This document shows, piece after piece, positions 23,147 through 35,362 of a stretch of 64,000 nucleotides of DNA. The notes under the pieces are model-generated. The model was not told the DNA's origin and did no database searches. It was given only the letters and a program-made list of their open reading frames with translations. The translations under genes and the position numbers were made by a program. This DNA is from Meconema thalassinum (lineage: Eukaryota; Arthropoda; Insecta; Orthoptera; Tettigoniidae), in assembly GCA_946902985.2 (NCBI GenBank), contig OX336388.2:1216850609-1216914608 (forward strand), read 5' to 3'. Numbering within the stretch: the first letter of the stretch is position 1; the number at the start of each line of letters is the position of its first letter.

Positions 23147-26100
23147 TATTGTGCAAATCGAGGTAAAAGGAACGTTTTCAGCCAAGGAGGCATTCTGTAC
23201 ACCCCCTGGTTAATTTTTTACAGCCCCCCAAACATGTGATGGGGCGCATACCCTTATGGGTTAAAAAATCGTTATTATTTTTTATGAACAAAATTAATAA
23301 AATTAGTATTATTTCCGATGTTTTTGAGGGCAAGGAATTCTTTTTGGGGTCAGTTTTCTTGTCGGGGGCAGTGCTACAGCGGGGGGGGAGGTGTCATAAG
23401 CCGTAAAACTTGGTTAATGCATATAATTTTCAGGTATATTGGGGTGTAGAATTCATTTCTGGGTTAGTTTTTGTTCTAGGGGGGTAAGATGGAGGTAGTG
23501 AATCGTGGGAGGCGGAACTACTGGGGAGGTGCACACAATGATAGCAAACTGGTGCTTATAACGATTCATTTCCAAGGTTTTCGGGGGTTTAGAATTCATT
23601 TCTGGGGTAGTTTTTGTTTTAGGGGGTAGGGTCGGGGGCTGTCAATATTGGGGGCGGTGCTACAGGGGGCGGGGGTCAAAAACTGTAAAACTTGATTGAT
23701 GCATATCATTTTCAAGGTATTTTGTTGCGCAGAATTAATTTCTGGGTTTGGTTTTGATATAGGAAGTATGGGGTGGGGCCAGTGAATCCTCCAGGGCGGA
23801 ACTAGGGGTACGGTGCAGACAATGACAGCAAACATCTGCTTATAACGACTCATTTTCCAAGTTTTAGGGGTGTAGAATTCATTTAAGAGGTCATTTTTTA
23901 TTTAGGTGATCGAGAGCGGTGGTATAAAGGATGCTGTTGCAAAATATTATGCTTGACAGTAGTGTTGTTAAGTATTATTTATTCTTTGGATAATTTGTTT
24001 AATCATATTACCATACAGTAAAATAAAAATTTCTGACGATAATTTTTCTTCGAAAATACTATTTAGGCCTACACAAATCGAAGTTACTGGTGCCCTGCAA
24101 AGAAAAGAAGTACATGAAAATTTCGTATTTATTGAAAGAACAAGAGAAGGTTTCAGTAATAATTAAGTACCTTACCGATACGTCACGTCTCGCAACCACC
24201 ACATTTGCAAAGGGAAGTGCAAGGAAGACCTCCTTTTGCACAACCGCACCGAGTTGTACTGCAGGATTCCCGCAAAGACTTCATCTTCGAAGGAACGACA
24301 GCTTGTCTCGGTTAAAGAAGATCGTAGCCTATTTTCAAGCCTGTAGATAGCATGTCAGACTCGTCAGGGCAACCTAGAAGTCTCTTTCAGCCCCGAAAAT
24401 CACACTTACCCTTCAGCACTCTCTGACAATGGTGAACTTCGATTTGGAAAGAAAGTAGACCTCTTGCCATGCTTGGTACCTGACAAAGAAAATCCAGCGA
24501 AGCAGTGCCTCGACTTCGACATGATGGTGCCGCCGCAGTCAATTACATCCTTCCAAATCCTGGAAGCACCTTTGCCGATTATGGGAGGATGTTCGTTTCT
24601 TACATGAACAGTCCTGGGTATTTGAAAGCGCGAAGGATTGATGTAGTGTTCGACGAATACGTCAGTACATCATTAAAGTCTGCTTTACGAATGAAAAGAG
24701 GACAGGTTTGTCGAAAATGGAGCCAAGAAAACAAGTTCCGAAAAAAATGGTCAGACTTTTGAGATGCAATGCGAATAAACAAGAGTTGTTCGCGTATCTT
24801 GCTAATTACATCAGCACGGCAGCATTTTACCGAAAAGTTGTCGTCACGCTTCAAGAAAGAGTTCTTTGCAATGTCCAAAGTGATTTATCAGGATTGATGC
24901 CTTGAAATCACGAAGAAGCTGACGGCAGAATGCTTTTACATGCCGCAGACGGCACAAGACAAGGATGCAGTAGTATCTTGATCAGGACAGTAGAGACCGA
25001 CGTCGTCGTGTTGGCTACTACCTTGCTGGATAATCTCCATGGATTTGAACAGCTGTGCGTTGGATTAGGCACGGAGAATCATATCGATTGCTGGACATCC
25101 GTGCTATTGCACATCACATAGTACTGGAGAAGTGTGCTGGGCTGCTGGCGTTTCACGCCTTCATAGGTTGCGATACGACGTCGTCCTTTAGGAGCAAGGG
25201 AAAGCGATCTTCCTGGGCAGCCTGGAAAGCTTTTCCAGAGGCCGACAAAGTTTTCAAATCCATGTCTCAACCCCTCACTCCAGCAGAAGTACAGAAAATT
25301 GTACCTGCACAGGAGAACTACGTCGTAATCCTTACGACCGATGCAGCGACGAAGACAGCGTCAACGCGGTGAGGAAGACTTTGTTCTGTTTAAAAGGATG
25401 GGAGATTGGGAACATCCCCCCAACCCACGACGCTCTCATCCAACATGCTCTGCGAGCATCTCTGCAAGCATGGCACGTATGGAACAGGAGCCTGGACAAA
25501 ACATCGTCGCTTCCGGATCCCCAAGAGTACGGATGGATGCGAACAAGCGAAACTCCAGTAACTTGGAAGGTAGGCAAGCATTCGTATAAAGGGCTTTCGT
25601 TTTACTTTATAAGAATACCAAGTAACCGCAAAAAAAACTCTTGATTTTTAGGTAAAATGGACCCTAATTCCGGCTGTGGCAAAAGTATGCCAGGAAAGTG
25701 AGACCTATTCGTGCAGAGCGACGTGTAGTATAACTCGGTGCGGTTGTGCAAAAGCAGGTCTTCCTTGCACTTCCCTTTGCAAATGTGGTGGTTGCGAGAC
25801 GTGACGTATCGGTAAGGTTCTTAATTATTACTGAAACCTTCTCTTGTTCTTTCAAGAAATACGACATTTTTATGAACTTCTTTTCTCTTCAGGGCACCAG
25901 TAACTTCGATTTGTGTAGGCCTACATAGTATTTTCGAAGAAGAAGTTATCGTCAGAAATTTTGATTTTACTGTATGGTATTTTGATTAAACAAATTATCC
26001 AAAGAATAAATAATACTTAACAACACTACTGTCAAGCATAATCTTTTTGCAAAAGCATCCTTTAAACCACCGCTCTCGATCACCTAAATACAAAATTACA

Positions 26101-26857
26101 TCGGAAATGAATTCTACACCCCTAAAAATTTGGAAATGAGTCTTTGGAGATGTTTGCTGTCATTGTCTGCACCGCCCCCGTGGTTTCGCTTCGGGGGATG
26201 CACTGGCCCCTCCCCATACCTCCTATATCAAAACCAAACCCAGAAATGAATTCTGCGCCCCAAAAATGCCTTGAAAATGATATGCATCAACTTAGTTATA
26301 CGATTTTTGACCCCCGCCCCCAACCCTACCCCCTAGAACAAAAACTATCCCAGAAATGAATTCTACATCCCCGAAAACCTTGGAAATGAATCGTATAAGC
26401 ACCAGTTTGCTATCATTGTGTGCACCGCTCCCGTAGTTCCGCCCCCACGATTCACTGCCCCCACGATTCACTGCCCCCACCCCTTACCACCTAGAACACA
26501 AACTAACCCAGAAATGATTTCTACGCCCCAAATTACCTTGAAAATGATATGCATCAACCAAGTTTTACTTTTTTTGACCTCCCGCCCCCCTCCGCCCGAC
26601 AAGAAAAATGACCCCAAAAATGAATTCCTTGCCCTCAAAAACATCGGAAATGATACTAATTTTATTAATTTTGCCCATAAAAAAATAATTACGAATTTTA
26701 ACCCATAACATAAGGGTACACGTCTCATCACATGTTTGGGGGGCTGTAAAAAATTAACCAGGGGGTGTACAGAATGCCTCCATGGCTGAAAACGTTCCTT
26801 ATGGACCCCTTAACGTAACTAAAAAATAAAATCGCTTTTACCTCGATTTGCACAATT
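23147..26857 (+). mobile_element. transposon with 1.1-kb terminal inverted arms and a nuclease-like gene
   Basis: The left arm (23147-24260) and right arm (25726-26857) are inverted copies. Outer ends read ATTGTGCAAATCGAGGTAAA on each strand. Inside, the arms share TTCAGCCA(A/T)GGAGGCATTC and CACCCCCTGGTTAATTTTTT. The left arm holds about five diverged 115-145-bp subunits (near 23310, 23424, 23563, 23702 and 23847) carrying GTAGAATTCATTTCTGGG-like phrases, mirrored on the right. The 1.5-kb core carries most of one broken gene. A clear short target duplication was not seen. The superfamily is unknown to me. Confidence 0.85.
24350..25804 (+). pseudogene. FEN/PIN-like nuclease-type transposon protein with Cys-rich tail
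   Basis: Fragments in shifting frames read FLRCNANKQELFAYLANYI, then NHEEADGRMLLHAADG, VETDVVVLATTLLDNL, CAGLLAFHAFIGCDTTSSF, GKRSSWAAWKAFPEAD, then LPDPQEYGWMRTSETPV. A probable 82-bp intron (25570-25651, AAG|GTAGGC to TTTTTAG) joins this to WTLIPAVAKVCQES. A C-terminal cysteine cluster CGCAKAGLPCTSLCKCGGC follows. I recall this domain order from uncharacterised transposon-linked animal proteins. TDVVVLA and GCDTTSSF resemble acidic motifs of FEN1/PIN nucleases (compare GCDY); that link is my inference. Frame breaks mark it as inactive. Confidence 0.7.
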
Positions 26858-27919
26858 GGTTGAATATATGGCGTTAAGCCACCGGACTATCTTGAAATGA
26901 ACCACAATCCTCTATGATTTGCAAATAGCATTTCGACCTGTTCACTATCATTTCAAAATCATAGTCACCTAGTTTTATCTCTGCTTTTCTTATTTAGGAC
27001 CGAGTTCCATATACTGCCCCATAAAATATCTATCACCACTACCATCTTCCTTTATTCTCTCTACAGCTCTAGGAAAAAGAAAGAGCAATGACCTATTTGT
27101 CAATGTAGTACTTAAATGGTCCCCTTGATACACAAGCAGCTCTTCATTTCAAACTGATGTTGCTCACCAGCTTATGTGATCCCGTAACCACATACGAGGT
27201 ATTAATAGATTGAGTGTATGTTGATGAAATGCATAACTTCTTTTTCCCATAGCCTACAATTTGCTTTTGAAGAAATCAAACCTTTCTTTCCCCATTTTTC
27301 ATCCTGGATCTATAACCAATAGAGTATGCGATTTGATACATCACACATTTTAACTGCAAGAAGGTTAAAGTAGATAATACGTCGAGACACAGGATTTTTG
27401 AGCCCACTCCATGAAAATCCAACATTTAAGCAGTGAGCATCTTGCACATCACTGCAACACTTTTCTTCATTTTGGTGGCTTGGGCCACCTTCCTCTATCA
27501 ATTCCATAATCTATTCTATTTATTATGTTTCTTGAAGTCCTTAACTTATTTGTAAAAATGTATTCACAGTAATAACAATGACAAACCCTAACTTACACAT
27601 AATGCATCTTACTCATATGCTCTCCTTCTTCTGCAGAATAAAAAATACAGACACTTTGATAGACCATCCTTAAATTTCACATAAACTGTTGAGCATAGGC
27701 TGAACTTTAGAAAAGTACAGTGTGTTTAATATAAGTTCATACCTGTCAACTTTACGTTCTTTCTGTATGATTTATGGAACTGCAGTGTGTTTGACGGTTT
27801 TATTAATGAATTACATTATTACTGGTTTTCATACATCTTCGTTGGCTTCTGCAGGCTGTCACTGTCACAGTCACCAACTCCTCCGTTTTGTTCCAATATT
27901 TTAATTTTTACGACCTATA
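26858..27919. other. no feature recognised
   Basis: AT-rich intronic sequence. Short open frames lack recognisable motifs. No repeat with other parts of the window noticed. Confidence 0.5.
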
Positions 27920-27921
27920 TA

Positions 27922-29220
27922 CAGAGTCCGCCAGAAAAATGTATACACTCTTTGCCACATGATGTCGGGATATGGACATTGTCAACTGTTATCATTGTTT
28001 TAAAATGTTGTAGTATGGTCTTTCGCTCAACAGATATCGGTACTTACATCACGATAGTGGGAAAACGAAATGGCTGGAGCACGCTTGACGTTCGAGCAGC
28101 GAAAGTACATTCTGAAGTGGCTTATCGGTTTGGTAATGCCGTTGAAGTGCAACATCAGTGGAGGACGGAGTTTGAAGCAGAACCCCCAACATGCCTAGCA
28201 ATGAAACGCATTACTGAGAAGTTTGAGACGCATGGAACGATTTGTGATATTCACAAAGGAAGGTCGGGAAGATCGCGTACAGCTACTAGGCCTGCTTTGT
28301 CGGCTCACGTGTTGGAAAGGTTTGCTAATTCTTCACCGAAGTCTGCTACGCAATGTGCACAGGAAGTGGGGATTAGCAGTACAAGTGTACGACGGATTTT
28401 GAAAACAGCTAAGTGGAAAGTTTACATCCCACGATTAATGCATGCACCCGATCGTCGAATGTAATTTTGCGAACGGTATCAGCAAATGGCCACCCAAGAT
28501 GAACAATTTCTGACGAAGTTAGTGTGGTCTGATGAAGCCCAGTTTAAACTTAATGGAACAGTGAATCGACATAACTGTGTCTACTGGGCTCCGGAAAATC
28601 CTCATGTTCATGTGGACAAGGGGTTAATGTCTGGTGTGGACTGTCGTCGAGGGGCTTACTAGGACCCTTTTTCTTTGATGCTACTGTTACTGGAGAAGTG
28701 TACTTGGGAATGTTACACACATTAATTTAACCAGCTGTACGTGCACTTTTTGGAGCCAATGATGAAGTCTTCTATCAACAGGACAGGGCGCCACCACACT
28801 ACCATGTAGCAGTAAGAGCTTTCCTAGATGACAATCTGCCGGGACATCGGATTGGACGAAGAGGGCCCATTGAGTTCCCCCCACGGTCGCCAGATCTTAC
28901 CCCTATGGACTTTTACTTGTGGGGAACTGTGAAAAATCAAGTCTATCGCCGTAAGCCGCACACGCTGGAGGCCCTTCGCCAGGATTACAGCGGCATGTGC
29001 AGGGGTCCCCATTTAAACATTGACGGACGTTGTTGCAGCGACCGCTCGTCGTACTGCTATGTGTCTGGCAGCCAACGGTGAACATTTTGAACATCTCATG
29101 TAACCATATGTTTAACTGAAGGCAGTACTACATGTGTGATCAAAATTTAAATGTAAAAGAAACACAAAATAAATTGTTTTTGTTCCATGAAGAGTGTATA
29201 CATTTTTCTGGCGGACTCTG
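27922..29220 (+). mobile_element. DD41D mariner-relative (rosa-like) with perfect TIRs
   Basis: Perfect 31-bp terminal inverted repeats start CAGAGTCCGCCAGAAAAATG on each side and end CACTCTT. They are flanked by TA duplications (27920-27921 and 29221-29222). Total length is 1299 bp with one transposase gene. The intact ends suggest it could still be mobilised in trans. Confidence 0.95.
28070..29103 (+). pseudogene. DD41D transposase, broken
   Basis: It starts MAGARLTFEQRKYILKW, then shifts frame (near 28120) into FGNAVEVQHQWRTEF and the HTH region ending VGISSTSVRRILKTAKWK. A stop at 28462 interrupts it. Catalytic blocks follow: [13 protein letters not shown] (first Asp), FYQQDRAPPHYHVAVR (second Asp), PRSPDLTPMDFYLWG (third Asp). 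I count 41 residues between the second and third Asp. The end, AANGEHFEHLM, is typical. At least one frameshift and several stops make it non-functional. Confidence 0.9.
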
Positions 29221-29222
29221 TA

Positions 29223-29916
29223 TTTGGTGCACCATATAAGGGTAAATAACCTTTCGTATTTTTAGTGCTACGCTTTATTATGTTTTGAATATGTTAATGC
29301 TTTACAATTGGCTGATGAAGGGGATAAAAAAATTGATTAATCCCCGAAACATGTACCTAGAACAACTTTAATAATTTCTTTATAGTATTGATTCAGGCGG
29401 ATATATAATTCTTTTTAATAATTATTTTATGAATGAAGTATAATATTTTACAATTTTACCTAACGAGACCTTCTCTTTCAAATTTGCGCCAGACAAGCTT
29501 CCGCAGGCTGCTGATATATGGTGTGTGAGACCAGCAAATCTTCGATATATCGATATGATTTGTATTTTGCTGAATGGTCTTCGATCATGAATATGGAGTT
29601 CTTTGACACCTCACCTCTTAAATGGAGTACAAGCACTGCCACAAAAAAGAAACCTCTCTGTACCCTGCAGTTAGGACGGTGGGTCCTGCACCTTACATGG
29701 TTCTTCATGTACCAGAGACCTAAATGTAGTCAGTTGTAGTAAGGCACAAGCAAGAGGTTACTGTCAATTAATACAATATAGATAAATATTGCCTCACAGA
29801 AGCAACAGCTTACTTCATTTCCTTGGTTTCATAGACAGTTCATTACACCTCTAACATCAAATTCACATTGAGATAGATATCTAGCTTAGGAGAGGCTATA
29901 CTGTAAAGTAACTTCT
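29223..29916. other. no feature recognised
   Basis: About 700 bp with no convincing gene. TTCTTTGACACCTCACCTC near 29600 sits in a short open frame without known motifs. Confidence 0.45.
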
Positions 29917-30695
29917 CATCATCATCATCTTGCACAGTTTCCAGCCACTGGCCGGGTCTGTTTGGAACACAAGCCTCTCCAACGTCTTCTGTCTTCCCAC
30001 CATCTCTCAGCCTCCACCCTTGTCCAGTCTTCTCCTCTCTTCCACCCCCTTCAGCCACCTGTCTCTTGGTCTCCCTCTCGGTCTCTTTCCTTCCCACTTC
30101 GTCTCGTGTATCCTCCTGGGTATCCTCTTCTCCTCCATGCGTTTTACATGTCCATACCATTTAAGTCTAGATTTCTCTATACCATCCTGTAATGGTTCCT
30201 CCTTCATTAATTCTCTGGTCCTCTCATTTCTTATTCTGTCCATCTTTGTAGCTCCAATACTGCTTCTCAAGAACCTCATCTCACTGGCCTGTATTTTGCT
30301 CTTCTCCCTTCCTTTCATAACCCAGGTCTCCAAGGCATACGTCAGGATAGGGACATAGTACGTCCGATATATGATCTTTTTGCTGTTCTGAGGGACATCC
30401 TTGCTCCATAACATGCTTCTCACACTCCTCCGAAATGCTTCTGCCTGCCTCCCCCGCTCATTTATTTCTCTATCGTTTCTACCATTATCTTGTATCAGGC
30501 TTCCCAGATACTTGAAACTCTCCACTTTCTTCAGCTGTTCCCCACCAATTGTTATTCCCGTTGTGGTTCTTTTCTTCTTCCTTGTTGTGATCACCATCTC
30601 ACTCTTATTTAAGGTAAATTTCATCCCGTATCCTTGTATTATTCCTTCCCACACGTCCAACTGTTCCTGTACCTCCTCCTCCTTGTTTCCTCCTT
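29917..30695 (-). mobile_element. LINE 3' end, 5'-truncated
   Basis: The minus-strand frame holds the end of RT (GMKFTLNKSEMVITTRK, FKYLGSLIQDNGRNDR) and its C-terminal domain (ASEMRFLRSSIGATKMD, RLKWYGHVKRMEEKRIPR). It ends in a GAT-repeat tail. A 9-bp duplication GTAACTTCT flanks it (29908-29916, 30696-30704). Same family as 45599-46787. Confidence 0.9.
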
Positions 30696-30894
30696 GTAAC
30701 TTCTAAGAATCTAAAATGAATGTTAATGGCAAATTTCCATTTCTGGACATTTTAGTATGAAAAAAAAAAAAAAAAAAACAGATGGACATCCGACACATGC
30801 TGAAAACAGTCAGCGTACTCATACTCAAACACAATAGACCACTTCCTTGAACCATCGTCCATGAAAGAAGACTTCAGAGGGTCAATGTCAATAT

Positions 30895-31488
30895 ACAGGG
30901 TCTTTAATATAAAGTAAGAACGGCGAGCAGCGGTTTAGTTATCCGCTGCTGCAGGCCTTGGCCGAGCTTGTGGCACGCCACGGCCCCCTGCTGTAGTATT
31001 GAAAGTGCGCACAGTATATATTTGACCTTTCAATAAGCGTGCAGGTGTTCAGTCGCCAGTCTGAACCTCAGATGCTAACAGGGTGAGACAGTTATCATTA
31101 CATCGTACTTTTTTATGTAAACCTTATTTTAAGTACGTGTCGGCTCGGCGGGTACGTGATGCATTTGTTCAGCAATTTCCTGATGAATTGCCACCTTCAC
31201 TAGCACAGATTCACGTAATTGAAAATAAGTTTTTGACACTACTGGCTCAGTGCTCAATAAAACACATACAATAAAAGATCAGACACATTACAGTGGCAGA
31301 ACTCACTCGTGTCAGCCAGAATGTGGTTACCAGATACAATGCCTGTATAACCCAGGAAGGACGACACTTCCAGCATCTTTTATAAAGTAATATTTCATAT
31401 AGGATTGTACACACACTTAAAGCAGGGGGCCACGGCGCACCACAAGGCCACCGCAGCTTGGCGTTCTTACTTTATATGAAAGACCCTG
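30895..31488 (+). mobile_element. short TIR element derived from a transposase-bearing parent
   Basis: The ends read CAGGGTCTTTAATATAAAGT and (reverse strand) CAGGGTCTTTCATATAAAGT, continuing AAGAACG, within TA duplications (30893-30894, 31489-31490). The 594-bp body keeps only the start of an HTH-type transposase (FPDELPPSLAQIHVIENKF) and its end (LTRVSQNVVTRYNACITQE then HFQHLL). It is an internal-deletion derivative of a Tc1/mariner-like parent. Confidence 0.87.
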
Positions 31489-31490
31489 TA

Positions 31491-32289
31491 GAAACATGAA
31501 ACAATATGACTTTTGTAACTTATCCTCATAAAAGTATTCAATTAAGCTGGGCAGAAATTCATATTTTATCAGTTTGAACCAATTTCATAGAAGAAGTTTT
31601 TATCAAGGCAGTTACTAAACCTTAATTTCTAGATCGTTTGTGATGATGGATGATAAAAAGTATCAATCTTTCCACTTCCAGTTCGGCAATTTCTTACCAA
31701 GATCTACTCTAATATTCTAGTAATCAGCCAGATACTCTTCTACCCCTTTCATTAATGGAACACAGAACTTCTAGTTAAAACTGTAAATTTAGAAATCACA
31801 AAATAATGTATTGCAGGTGCACACAACTGGGAGACAGAGAAAGAGAGAGCAGAAAAAGAACAACATAAGTGCCCTAAAACTTGTGAATGTACAAAGCAAT
31901 AAAACCACAAAATACACCATGACACACACAAGAAGGAAATGGATCTTGACATTCCAACAAACACTGGGTCATCTGGGCCACCAAAATCCTTTAATTTCAC
32001 TCCTTACAAGCCACTTACACATATTTATGAACAGTTCCATTATTTTATGCAAGTGAACCCCAGCCTCCAAGCATAAAAAGCAATAACATGGAAACAAAGT
32101 GTCAAAACTCACTGTAAAATTAGGTGCAAGAAAGCACGACACAGAGCAATGTTAGTTTTATGTCTAAAATACCAAGAACACTGAAAGTAGACAAATATGT
32201 CTAGATCAGGGGTTGTCAAACTTTCTCACCCTAAGCCTCCATTTCATCATAGAGAACCTTTCACAAAGTCCATAAATTTGTTTTTATAT
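31491..32289. other. no feature recognised
   Basis: AT-rich sequence. No conserved protein or repeat noticed. Confidence 0.45.
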
Positions 32290-32302
32290 CTTACTTTCTT
32301 TT

Positions 32303-32817
32303 GGTTGGTTCTTAAGTTTAGGGGCAGCGACAACGCGGTCATGTAGCCCCGTGTACTTTGGGTGTGTGTAGAATCTGTCTGATAACCGGTGTTAATTGTG
32401 ATGACTGTATTAGTGTGTGTTATCTATTTTTTAATTCAAGTAAGGACTGCAGACTTTTGAATTTTTCAAATAGTTTCTACTTTTGCCGCCAAACGCCCCC
32501 ATCAACAACTACTAGTTCAGAACTTAGCTACCAGATGCCACCGCAGTCGGCTCTTGTCAACGAACGTAGGAACCTAAGAGCGTTGTTTACATTCTTAACC
32601 TATACAATTTAGCTTCACACAGGTGCAATTAGTGGAAGGTTCTTTAACATGCCATAAATCTATGACATGGGACCGCCGGCTTTATTTCCCCTCCGAAGGA
32701 AGGCATACTGAGGGATTTTTAACGCTCTTAAAAAATCCGACGACTTCGGCTGGATTTGAACCCGCAATCTTTGGCATAGAAGCTCAGCATGCTACCAACT
32801 ACGCCACCGAAGCTGCT
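32303..32817 (-). mobile_element. SINE family B, full-length copy
   Basis: A 13-bp duplication CTTACTTTCTTTT (32290-32302 and 32818-32830) bounds a 515-bp element. The minus-strand head is tRNA-like (CTTCGGTGGCGTAGTTGGTA, box-B-like GGGTTCAAATCC). The body shares GACAACGCGGTCATGTA and GTAGAATCTGTCTGATAA with the copy at 57972. Confidence 0.93.
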
Positions 32818-32830
32818 CTTACTTTCTTTT

Positions 32831-35362
32831 ATATAATAGATACAGTACACATAAATGGAAATATAACATTGTCCCGACTTTACAGTTTGAGTTTATACAG
32901 TAAAAGAACAAAAACTATCAATAAATTACTGCCAATTTCATAGCACCGGTACATGAATGAAAATAATAACAACCAAGCATCATACCTACAAAAATAACGA
33001 GTTCATTGATTCACCATTAAAGTTATTGCTTGCTCCAATTGGCATAATCTTTGAAAACTTGGCGACATATTTAAAATAGTTACTTGCATATATTTCTTCA
33101 CATTCAGCCTTGAAGGCATTTACTTCTGTTTAAAGATTACAAACATATTTGTGGCAATAAAGTTCATGGACACTAGCATATTCAGTACACCCCATTGTAT
33201 TATTTCCTTACTGATGGTACTTAAACTTTATCACCTGATGAAGCTGCCACACCACAGTGAAACCAGATGTGATCCTTACACAATTGACAAGGAAATATGG
33301 AGTAGCAAATATACTAGTGTGTTTGTACAATATTTAGCTTTGATTGCAGCAAAAAAAGAACAACCTGTTAAAAAAAAAAAAATTAAAAAAGGTCAACGCG
33401 TGGAGAGTGTTATTTAGTAGGCACTAATAGGCAACACAATAAATAATATTTCCAAGAGAGATATGCCTTTAATGCTTCCCATATCTCTAAAAGCCGTAAT
33501 GGACGTAAAACCAATAACATTAATGATTAATTAATGCCTCACCTCACCTGCTGTAACCTTTTCTCTAAGGTAGGTGGTAAATTTATATGAATCTTCCCAC
33601 TAATGGGCGACAATTGTAACTTTTTTAAAAGTTGAATTACTGCTATTTTTTTTTTTAGGGTTGGGCACCAAGGCATCAAAAATATGTTGATGATCTAATT
33701 ATCTTAGATAACTAGCTCCAGTAGAAAACCTCTGATATTCTAGACACTGAGCTCGTGGTATGACTCCGTCCTTAACCCAGATACCATTTGCTTGTGGAGA
33801 AAGATATGTCTTACATCTATTGCTAACTACAAACGACACGAAAGATTTCATACATGTTAAGAATGAATCTAATAGTCTGATTAGAACCATAGAATATGAT
33901 TGAACAAAATATACCAGATAGAGCTTCTTTACAGAGTTTAATTAGTAACACTAAGTTACCAGAATGCGGAGGTCGATTGAAGGGAAATTTAAAATAGAAA
34001 GCTTGAATTTACTGTAGTTTTGAAAGAAAAGAGAGTTTGCATGTTATACGTCAGTCAGCTCACCAGTGAAGAATCTGCTTCCAGTTTGAAACTCCCCCAT
34101 GAGAGATCGATGCAGCCTCTTGTAGTTGATCATCTTCTTTTTTAAGCGGCGTTGCGTATTTATTGTACTTTAAAGTTAATTCTGAGGACAGTTGGTTCCT
34201 CAGAGTAACTGGTTTGTGGTGGAACCATTTCCAAAAGCCACACTTATAATGTTTGCCTATTCACAACAAACATTATGATGTACAAGACGTGAGTTTGTCA
34301 GTAATACATTTCCAGAGTTGATACAGAGTAGTCGAGTTCCTCGGAATCGAAATAATAGTTGAATCCCTCGGAACAGAAATTATATTCATGTTTAACACCC
34401 GTGCCAGGCTATTTATGAACCCGACTCGTCTCCCACTCTCAGCTGCGATAGGGTCAACAGTCCAACTTCCCTTATCAACTATCAGAGCGCGGCCGTACCC
34501 CTCCTGCTACCTGTCAATACTTTCTCACGTGATCGGCTACTGTCCGTCTTCTTGTTGAGTTTCCTTTTCATGGGGACGCCACGCTTACAAAATTCTGTTT
34601 CTTTGTAGCTCCAGCTTTTCAAACTGTCGAAACACAGATGAGTTCCCTCCTCTTGCAACATAAATTGACTCACATAATTCTATTTTTGGAGTGGTCGTTA
34701 CTTTTCTTGATGTTGCAAACCTCTCGTTTTAACCTAACCGTATGAAATATATCGGACCTCCTAGTTCTGTCAACTTCATATTGCTTGGTTTCTCGAATAA
34801 ACCATCTGATAGAGTTTTTTATGCAGTAGAAAACCTATCTCTTTAATTTAAAATATAATGTTGCAATATAAATAAATAGATATCGATAATAATAATGATA
34901 ATCCTAAACAAAGCATATACCCAAGGCTAATTATTTGCCGATTCAAATTCTAATCGTCAGTGGTGTAAGTCCCCCTTAATAAAACGGTTTACACTGCAAA
35001 CATCAGTCAGTCTACACCTAACCAACAAGACAAAAGTAATGCACTCTGTAGTTTAAAAACCTCTGGTCTAGATGTCAAAAGGGAGTCATGGCGGTGGATG
35101 GTTCCAATTAAGGGAATTACCATACCTTGGCCACTAATTAGCCTTCTTGTATCCTGATTTATAACAAAATACAAATCTCACCATTAACTTACAACATATA
35201 AACCCAACACTACAGTAATAAGTACTTAAGTTAACTATCAAAAACAGTGGATTAAAAAATAATATTATGCAGATAAGTGTGCTGATAGACATCTCACGGA
35301 ATGTCACAAGTATGTTTGAATGGTAAGTTAAAAAACCATACAATTAATATAATAATACTCTT
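32831..35362. other. no gene recognised in 2.5 kb
   Basis: AT-rich intronic sequence. An 88-codon frame at 33151-33417 has a Lys-rich end but no known motif. No terminal repeats seen. Confidence 0.45.

Noticed and set aside
25390..25581. Minus-strand frames at 25332-25581
   Set aside because: Shadows of the nuclease-like gene on the plus strand.
29930..30358. 142-codon plus-strand frame
   Set aside because: Antisense shadow of the LINE copy at 29917-30695.
33151..33417. 88-codon frame with Lys-rich C-terminus
   Set aside because: No known motif, no splice context and no repeat partner; the Lys run is A-rich DNA.
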